64,000 nt of DNA, from positions 4,077,709 through 4,141,708 of the forward strand of contig NZ_CP029488.1 in the NCBI RefSeq assembly GCF_003177035.1, written 5' to 3'. The notes beneath the pieces are model-generated. The model saw nothing but the letters and a program-made list of their open reading frames with translations, was not told where the DNA came from and searched no databases. Made by a program: the position numbers and the translations under genes. The number at the start of each line of letters is the position of its first letter. Within the stretch, counting starts at the first letter, position 1. The DNA is from Salinisphaera sp. LB1. Lineage in GTDB: Bacteria; Pseudomonadota; Gammaproteobacteria; Nevskiales; Salinisphaeraceae. This document shows positions 57,753 to 64,000 of the stretch, in pieces.

Positions 57753-58997
57753 ATGGCGGCAACCATCCCAAGTTGGATTGTTGGTCTGCGCGGGCAGTGC
57801 GTCAAGGGCGTGGCGTGGGACGAAGCTCGTGGCACGCTGGTGTTTCACTGCGACCGCGATCGCCGCTTCGTGCCGGTGGATCACCGGAGCGGCGCACGAG
57901 GCACCGTCAATCGACGGCTGCGTCGCGAGTTCAGGAATCTGCCGATCTGGGGCCGCTCAGTGACGCTCTCGATCGCGTACTGTCAGCTCAAGATCGGGGC
58001 GACGGATCGCCGTATGGAACGGCTGTCGTTCGTCGAGCCCGGCCATGGCTTCACACGCCGCTATGCGCGGTTTTGTCAGCCAACTGGGCTCGGCATATCA
58101 GCATCGCCGCCGTCGCGTGCTTACACCCGGCCTGGCGTGGCGTACGGTCAAGGCTATGGACGAACGGGCGTTGACGCGTGATCTGCCGGCTCTGGATCCT
58201 GGCGCCACTGACCGGCCCTGCGGCATCTGGGCGTCGACGAGGTCGCCCCGCGCCAAGGGCCATGATTATCTGACCATCGTCTACGACCTCGAGTCCGGCG
58301 ATCTGGTATGGGTCACCGAGGGCCGTCGCAAGGCCGGCCTGACGGCGTTTTTCGATCAGCTCGATGAGCCCGTTGCCCAGGGCATCGAGGCCGTAGCCAT
58401 GGATATGTGGAAGCCCTTTGAACAGGCGGTGGCCGAGGCGTTGCCGAACGCCGCCATCGTCTTCGATCGCTTCCATGTCATGCAGCAGTATTCGAAGGTG
58501 ATCGATACCGTCCGCCGAACCGAGTTCAAGCGGGCAACCCACGCGCAAGCAGGTCTTGGTTTGGCAGCCGTTATCTGCTGCTCAAAAACGCCGAACGCTT
58601 GAGCGATAGCCAGGCCGCGCGACTCGATCGGTTGCTCGCCGTCAATGGCCCGCTTCAACGCAGTCTATGCCTTGAAAGAACAGCTCCAGCAACTGTGGCA
58701 CGCCCCAGCGAGCTTCACCGTCATGGGCCAGCGCCTGGATGCCTGGTGTGCCTTGGCCGAGGCCACCGGGCTGGCCCCCATGAAACGCTTCGTGGCGATG
58801 CTACAGCGGCATCGCACCGGGATCTGCACTACGCGGCCCACCCATCACCACCGCCCGACTCGAAGGCGGGCCACGTCGCGATCGGGTTGATCCGTAAACG
58901 CGCTCGCGGACTGCTCGATACCGAATACTTCAAACTCAAAATCCGGCAAAGCGCAACGCCCGAACCACCCCTTGGCCTGTACGCTCTGACCGGATGA
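57753..58997 (+). pseudogene. ISL3-family transposase, frameshifted
   Basis: At least four frames together give an ISL3-type transposase: the N-terminal zinc-ribbon-like part in the first, then YDLESGDLVWVTEGRRKAGLTAFFDQL and MDMWKPFEQAVAEALPNAAIVFDRFHVMQQYSKVID in the second, VYALKEQLQQLW in the third, and GLIRKRARGLLDTEYFKLKI in the last. Frame changes lie near 58060, 58590 and 58860. The catalytic Asp and DRFHV motif are present but the gene is inactive. Confidence 0.85.
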
Positions 58998-59411
58998 TTG
59001 GCTCAAACCATGTCACAAGAGCCCATATCCTACGTCTCGCGCTTCGCCGACACCTTACGGAAAGCTGCACAATTAATCGAGGAAAGGCTCGCTCATGCGG
59101 GCCTTGCGACGTGACGCTAAATCAAATAATCGACGTAACGGAAAAATACTTGGCCTCGCACCCTGCCCCCTGAGCGCTGCGCCTATACCGCTTCCTATGT
59201 CACGCTTAACGCAATCAAACCCACGAGTCTCCGGTAAACCCGGGGCGGTTCAATGTCGTCAAACAACGAGAGATAGGTTCATCCCTGACCTTCACAGAAT
59301 TGCCCTTGCGCCAGCGTATCCGAGTCGCACCGCTGTCGTCTGCTGACTGCCTTCCCACAGACGCCGGTTTTTTAGCCACCCGGCGCACCAACGAGCAACC
59401 TGCGACCCGAG
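58998..59411. other. gene-poor stretch with an isolated IS3 end
   Basis: No gene is recognised. The only legible piece is the 38-base IS3 end at 59215-59252. Confidence 0.5.
59215..59252 (+). repeat. solo right end of the IS3-family element
   Basis: These 38 bases are the same as the last 38 of IS3 copy 1 (46229-46266), including the terminal GGGGCGGTTCA. The rest of the element is missing, so a third copy was largely deleted, or an adjacent deletion left one end. Confidence 0.85.
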
Positions 59412-59771
59412 TCAACGAAAACCGAGCGGAAGGAATATGCAGACTCCGGACATCGACGCGGCGCTACGGGCATGGACGATTGCGCCGGCACACATGACAC
59501 AGGGCTCTAGCGTGCTGTACAGGGTGGCGCAGGACAACCGGTAATTCCCCGCCGCGGCGCAGGCCGCGCCGATCGCCACCATCTCCGCGTGCGCGGTCGC
59601 ATCGCTGGCTGCGATCCGGCCGTTGCGGCCACGGCCAAGTTCGACATCGCCCCGCACGACCACCGTACCGACCGGCACTTCGCCAACTACCGCACCCTCC
59701 GCGGCCAGACCGATCGCGCCGCGCATCCAGCGCAGGTCAGCATCGGGATCGGCGGGCACGGCGTCGGTCAT
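59412..59771 (-). pseudogene. TadA-like nucleoside deaminase, 3'-truncated
   Basis: The first 100 codons read as a tRNA-adenosine or nucleoside deaminase: LAAEGAVVGEVPVGTVVV, the zinc and catalytic pair HAEMVAI, and LEPCVMCAGAIVHAR. Family members have about 150-170 residues; here the frame runs on into an unrelated 15-residue tail after HAR, so the C-terminal helix is missing. The bacterial tRNA-Arg deaminase is essential, so an intact copy should lie elsewhere if this was tadA; a paralogue is also possible. On the other strand the cut end overlaps a plus-strand start with a good GGAAGGA site at 59430-59439. Confidence 0.7.
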
Positions 59772-59802
59772 GACAGGCGAATGACTCACCGGTCGGCGCT
59801 TA

Positions 59803-60703
59803 TTATGCCGGCTCGATACCCAGCGTTCGCGCCAGCGACTCGAGTTCGCCCTGCAGGAAATCCAGGCACAGGCGAACACGCGGGGCCAGATAGCGGCGAT
59901 GGGCATAAATGGCGTGGATATCGGCACCCGGCATGGGGCAGTCGTCGAGCACCGTGGCCAAGCGCCCGGCCGCGATATCCTCGGCCACGTCCCAGATCGA
60001 CTTGCACACCAGCCCGGCGCCGGCGGTGGCCCAGCGATGCGCGGTGCGCCCGTCGTTGCAGGAGAGTCGACCTCCCACACGTACCGACGGCCGTCGGCGA
60101 ACGACCATTCGTTGCGCGGCGGATCGCCCATGACGATGCATTCGTGCTGTGCCAGCTCGTCGATGGTTCGCGGGTGTCCGTAGCGCGCCAGATAGGCCGG
60201 CGCACCACAGATCACGCGTCGGTTCGGCGCCAGGCGGCGCGCGATCAGATTGGAATCGGCGAGCGCCCGAATCGCACGGCGACATCGATGCCCTCCTCGG
60301 TCAAGTTCACGCGGGCATCGCCGGCATGCAGATGGATTGCCAACTCGGGATGCATCGCCGCAAGACGTTCGAGCAACGGTGCGAGCCGGTCGGCGAAGGC
60401 CACCGTGGTGGTGATCCGGAGCCGACCTGCTGCGCGGCGTGTTTCGCCCATGGCTTCGGCGTCGGCGGCCTCGATATCGGCCAGAATCTGTTCACAGCGA
60501 TGCAGGTAACGGGCGCCTTCATCGGTCAACGACAGACGGCGCGTGGTGCGATGCACGAGCCGCGTGTTCAATCGGCGTTCCAGGGCCGACAGCCGCCGGC
60601 TCACCACCGCGGTTGACAACCCCAGCGCACGAGCCGCGGCCGCCAGACTGCCCGATGCCCCGATCTGGACGAAGGTCCGCATTTCCTTGCCAGCGTCGGC
60701 CAC
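59803..60703 (-). pseudogene. LysR-family regulator, frameshifted
   Basis: The N-terminal 150 codons are an intact LysR winged helix (FVQIGASGSLAAAARALGLSTAVVSRRLSALERRL) and first effector half. Near 60245 the frame is lost; RLAPNRRVICGAPAYLARYG follows in another frame, and the end (DIHAIYAHRRYLAPRVRLCLDFLQ) in a third. Two or more indels in GC runs. LysR genes of this AaeR/DhcR-like type often regulate a divergent dehydrogenase or epimerase, and the broken SDR gene at 61358 would fit. Confidence 0.8.
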
Positions 60704-60908
60704 CCGCGATCTCGTCTTTGTGTTGATGCAACATTACATTGCTTGCGCGGGTCTTCACGCCACGCGGCGCAAGACTTACTGTCGGCGCCTCGGCATCAAT
60801 ACAAGCAGGGCGTTCATGGCATCGCTGGCACAAATCCGGGTTCGGGGCATCGGCGAGGCGATGGCCCGTCGCAGCGGCCGAGTCAGGTGACGCGGTGACC
60901 ATCCCCTG

Positions 60909-61298
60909 ATGGTTGGCTCGACCACGTCACCCTGCGGTACGGACGCGCTCAAGGCGACGCGCGATTTCTTCATCGCCCTGCTCGACTTGACCGTCGGCTA
61001 TCGGCCGGATTTCGGTTTCCCCGGCTACTGGCTGTATGCCGGCGACGCCCGATCGTGCATCTGATCTCCGGCCCCGGCGGCGCAGCCGAGCGCGATGCCG
61101 AAACCATCGACCACACGGCTTTTATCGTCGACGACTATGCCGCCACTCGCGACCGGCTTGAGGCATGGGCCTGCAGTATTCACCGCAGGACTGCCGGAAC
61201 TTGGCGAACAACGGCTGTTCACGTTCACACCAACCGGGATTCTGATCGAACTGGTCGCGTGCAGCCCCGGCGGGCTCGCGAACAATCCCCATGCCTAG
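60909..61298 (+). pseudogene. glyoxalase/VOC-family protein, frameshifted
   Basis: Pieces in three frames fit a VOC metalloenzyme of about 130 residues: TDALKATRDFFIALLDLTVGYRPDFGFPGYWLY, then IVHLISGPGG and DHTAFIVDDYAATRDRLEA, then RLFTFTPTGILIELVA. Indels near 61050 and 61165 break it. It sits between the LysR and SDR pseudogenes, as in small regulated operons. Confidence 0.65.
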
Positions 61299-61357
61299 GC
61301 GGGCGACCAGCTGCGGCACGAACTTTCATTCACGATCTATTCGAAAAGGACTGCTTC

Positions 61358-62399
61358 ATGAGTTTCGATCAACCCACCGCCCTCGTGGCTGGCGCAGGCG
61401 GCATCATCGGCGATGCCACCGCGCGCGAACTTGCCGACCAGGGTTGGCGCGTGCGCGCCCAGGGCGCCGTGCCGTGCCCGATTTCGACACCGTCACGGCC
61501 GATCTCACCGATCCCGCGGCGACCCGCGACGCCCTGAAGACCGCCGCCGACACCACCCATCTGTTCTATGCCGCGCTCAACCCGGACGACGATCTCGCCG
61601 TCGAGGCCGAGCGCAACGGGCGCATGCTGGGCAATCTTCTGGATGGCCTGGACGCTGTCGGCGCGCCGTTATCGCGCGTGGTCATCTATCAGGGTTTCAA
61701 GATCTACGGCATTCATCTGGGCGGAAGGTGCGCACGCCCGCGCGCGAATCCGATCGCCGCACATGCCGCCCAATATCTACCAGGCGCAGGAGCCCAGCTG
61801 AAACAACGCGCCGAAAAAGCCGCCTGGGATTATGTCGCGCTGCGCCGGACGTGGTGGTCGGCGATGTCTACGGCAACCCGATGAACATTGCTCTGGTGAT
61901 CGGTGTGTATGCCGAGATTTCCCGCGCGCTGGGTATTCCGCTGCGTTTTCCGGGTACGGACCAAGCGTACTCGCAGATGGTCCAGGCCTGCGATTCGCGG
62001 CTGCTGGCCCGAGCCAGCCTGTGGGCGGCAAATGAAGCCCCAGGCGGCGAGGCCTATAACGTGACCAACGTGGATACCTTCCGCTGGGAACGGATCTTCG
62101 AGGATGTGGCGAAGCATCTGGGCATGACATTCGCGCATCCGGTCCCGCTCACTCTCAGCGAGCACATGGCCGACAAGGCCGACCTCTGGCGTGAACTTGC
62201 CGATCGGCATGATCTGGTCGAACCCGATCTCCACAAATTGGTCGGCTGGGGCTTCGGCGATTTCATCTTCAACACCGAGACCGACGTGGTCTCGGATACC
62301 AATAAGATCTATCAGGCCGGCTTCACCGAGCGCATGGACTCGTCGGTATCCATTCTGGCAGCCATCGACGGGCTCAAGGCACGCCGGGTCATTCCGTAG
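61358..62399 (+). pseudogene. SDR/NAD-dependent epimerase-like (PRISE type) protein, frameshifted
   Basis: The start LVAGAGGIIGDATARELADQGW is a Rossmann NAD(P) motif in the first frame; VTADLTDPAATRDALKTAADTTHLFYAAL and RVVIYQGFKIYGIHLG follow in a second; DVYGNPMNIALVIGVYAEISRALGIPLRFPG to the end (KARRVIP) in a third. Frame changes lie near 61470 and 61850. The family, like plant progesterone 5-beta-reductase, reduces enones. AAGGA stands before the ATG. Confidence 0.8.
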
Positions 62400-62460
62400 A
62401 CCGATTGAAAAACGCTCATGTGCATGACCCGCGACGAACTGCATGCGGCAGGCACACGGT

Positions 62461-62495
62461 ATCAGCTACGGCCCGCTCTGCGGGCCATAGCTGAT
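62461..62495. repeat. long near-perfect hairpin
   Basis: Two 16-base arms (ATCAGCTACGGCCCGC and its complement with one mismatch) enclose a three-base loop TCT. No T run follows, so it is not a typical intrinsic terminator. It lies between the SDR pseudogene and the resolvase, and may be a terminator of either, a recombination site or a mobile-element end. Confidence 0.75.
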
Positions 62496-62535
62496 TTGTC
62501 AGTCGCGCGGAGTGGGATCAGCAAATGGGGCCTTG

Positions 62536-63090
62536 TCAGGCGGTCGTTTGCTGCGCCGCCTTCACATAGGCGTAAAGCGTTGGCTTGGAAATACCCATCA
62601 TCGTGCAGATTCTGGCGATCGACAGTGTTTTTCGTGGCAGAGCTTGACCGCCAATGCCCGCTTGTCTTGATCGAGCACGGGCGGCGCCCGGGCGACTCCG
62701 GGCTGCCGTCAATCCCGCCTGCGTGCGCTCACGCACGAGATTGCGCTCGAATTCGGCGATCGCCCCAAACAGATGGAACATGAGCTTGCCGGCGGGCGTC
62801 GCGGTATCGATGGCTTCGTGCAAGCTCCATAGGCCCGCCTGCTGTTCTTCCAGATAACCGACCCAGGCAGTGAGATCCTTGAGCGATCGACCCAGTCGGT
62901 CGAGCCGCCAGACCACCAGGGTGTCACCTGCGCGCAGCTGCTCCTTGACCTTCTCCAATCCGGGTCGCGCGGCAACTGAACCGGAGATCGTGTCGACGAA
63001 CACTTTCTCGCAGCCAGCTTCGGTCAGCGCATCCCGCTGAAGGTCGAGATTCTGTTCGAGCGTCGATACGTGCGCGTAGCCGATTTTCAT
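62536..63090 (-). CDS. serine recombinase, Tn3-resolvase/invertase type
   Basis: A 184-residue resolvase. The nucleophile Ser is in YAHVSTLEQN, with VWRLDRLGRSLKDL, GKLMFHLFGAIAEFERNLVRERT and a C-terminal helix-turn-helix (LSIARICTMMGISKPTLYAYV). Family members have Arg at the position of His in YAHVST, an active-site residue. Between residues about 133 and 158 the frame is shifted and then restored (the family reads GRRPVLDQDKRALA in the other frame), so that linker is abnormal. It may therefore be weak or inactive. Confidence 0.8.
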   Translation of the reverse strand: MKIGYAHVSTLEQNLDLQRDALTEAGCEKVFVDTISGSVAARPGLEKVKEQLRAGDTLVVWRLDRLGRSLKDLTAWVGYLEEQQAGLWSLHEAIDTATPAGKLMFHLFGAIAEFERNLVRERTQAGLTAARSRPGAARARSRQAGIGGQALPRKTLSIARICTMMGISKPTLYAYVKAAQQTTA

Positions 63091-63595
63091 GAGGGGACCT
63101 TAGAGGGAAACCCGGGGGAGCATCAGTACAGAAACTCGCAAACGACGCTCTTTGATTGCCCGAGTCAATTTAACCAACGATATTCAACGGATCAGGCCGC
63201 TCTTCTCAACGCGGCCGGAGGCCGACAACGATGGGTAAACAAACCCTCGTTTTGTTGCCCGCACCCGCGGGGTGCAATCCGTGACCCGGCCGGGCTTTGC
63301 ATCGCCTCTCGCGGGTTGAACCCCGCGCTTTGCTTCGCCGTTATGTTCATCGCACTCTTCGCGATCACGAATCCGACGATATCCGGGCCAAAAGGAAGCG
63401 CAGACTCGAGCACGAACAGGACAAGTCGTCCAGTCCGTCCCCGGATCAAATACGGGATCCGCCGCGGCCGGCCCGGCTTTGCTGTCCGACAACACCCTCC
63501 CGGTTTAGTCGCGCCGCTGTCGTCGCGACTGGCATGGGCCCGGCGATTACCGGTGCGTCTTGCGCCACGCTCTGTCGTCATCTTCCCGAGCGCCA
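63091..63595. other. gene-poor stretch between the resolvase and the antitoxin gene
   Basis: Frames on both strands are of odd composition and have no motif. A toxin gene would be expected here, downstream of the antitoxin at 63596, but no RES-domain signature is legible. Confidence 0.4.
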
Positions 63596-64000
63596 TCAGG
63601 GCTGGCATACGTCGTCCAAATAGCGGCGAACAAAACACAAGTCGTCGATATAGCCTCGCCGCATGACCTCGAGCGCCGAGCGGCCCTCGAAACCCGGTGC
63701 GGTATGGGGACGCTTGATCCAACGATCCGCCTGCGCCTCATCGGAAAACAGGCGGTGCAAGGTGGTGTCGATGCCAAGCAGGTAACGGACGCGGTAGATT
63801 TGATCGGGCGTAAGTTCAGCATCCACACCCTCGGAAGCGGCCAGTTGATCCCGCCAATGTTGGACCCGGGCCACCGGCAGTCCACCCAGCAGGGTGGCCA
63901 GTTCGTCGTCCGAGAGTTGCCATCGCCGGCTCATCCGAAACACGGCCTTGACCGCTGTGGCGGATTCTCGCCCGCGCTGTTCTTCTTCGTTCTCACGATC
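63596..64000 (-). CDS. Xre/MbcA/ParS-type antitoxin, 5' end outside the window
   Basis: At least 115 residues of an antitoxin with the MbcA/ParS toxin-binding domain: WQLSDDELATLLGGLPVARVQHWRDQL, then YRVRYLLGIDTTLHRLFSDEAQADRWIKRPHTAPGFEGRSALEVMRRG. A GTG at 63943 could start it, but the frame stays open to the window edge, so the true start may be beyond it. These antitoxins normally pair with a RES-domain toxin gene just downstream; none is seen. Confidence 0.8.
   Translation of the reverse strand, partial: DRENEEEQRGRESATAVKAVFRMSRRWQLSDDELATLLGGLPVARVQHWRDQLAASEGVDAELTPDQIYRVRYLLGIDTTLHRLFSDEAQADRWIKRPHTAPGFEGRSALEVMRRGYIDDLCFVRRYLDDVCQP

Noticed and set aside
43297..63090. Prophage
   Set aside because: An integrase and a resolvase are present, but no capsid, portal, terminase, tail or lysis genes are seen.

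Overview
The window reads as chromosomal DNA of a GC-rich, facultatively anaerobic gammaproteobacterium. The basis is a homodimeric pyruvate dehydrogenase E1 (AceE), an AcnA-type aconitase, a bacterial-type GltBD pair, an Azotobacter-type FdxA ferredoxin, a copper nitrite reductase with a Tat signal, and a Dnr-like Crp/Fnr regulator. A halotolerant, Salinisphaera-like host is a guess. No rRNA, tRNA, CRISPR array or prophage was found.

Layout. 0-4.5 kb is an accessory edge: an unusual tyrosine recombinase with an overlapping small partner gene, an IS66-type remnant, a Rieske protein and a decayed IS1595 element. 4.5-23.5 kb is mostly core metabolism (aceE, fdxA, acnA, a 1-Cys peroxiredoxin, gltBD) mixed with small stress proteins. 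23.5-25.5 kb holds a broken ETF-quinone oxidoreductase and an ISAzo13-type remnant. 25.5-40.5 kb is a nitrite-respiration and nitrosative-stress neighbourhood: moaA, a high-potential iron-sulfur protein, an FmdE-like protein, OsmC, a TDT-family carrier, an AhpD-like protein, hemerythrin, nirK, hemA, SirB2, a Dnr-like regulator and nnrS. Ten palindromes of the form TTGAT-N4-ATCAA (six perfect or near-perfect pairs and several variants) lie in front of many of these genes and of several genes further left, so one regulator probably ties them together.

40.6-57.7 kb is a mobile and defence island. After a truncated sdhB and an orphan atpC come an IS110 element and an integrase. Then follows a complete Qat anti-phage locus (qatA-qatB-qatC-qatD on the minus strand) bracketed by two nearly identical inverted 1312-bp IS3-family copies. 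A PHP-domain/SMC-like ATPase (Ppl/TrlF type) lies upstream. Removing the second IS copy and one 3-bp target duplication restores an ATGA overlap between ppl and qatA, so the ancestral unit was a five-gene operon ppl-qatABCD. qatC now carries an in-frame amber codon. A decayed AbiE toxin-antitoxin pair and a helicase remnant lie upstream.

57.7-63.1 kb is a decay zone: an ISL3-type transposase, a truncated tadA-like deaminase, a LysR regulator, a glyoxalase-like protein and a SDR/epimerase are all broken by several frameshifts, followed by a serine resolvase. The right edge holds part of an Xre/MbcA/ParS-type antitoxin gene.

Two cross-cutting patterns stand out. Three otherwise uninterrupted conserved reading frames contain four in-frame stops and all four are TAG. 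Many other genes carry single-base shifts, often in homopolymers, so real decay has to be separated from sequencing error.
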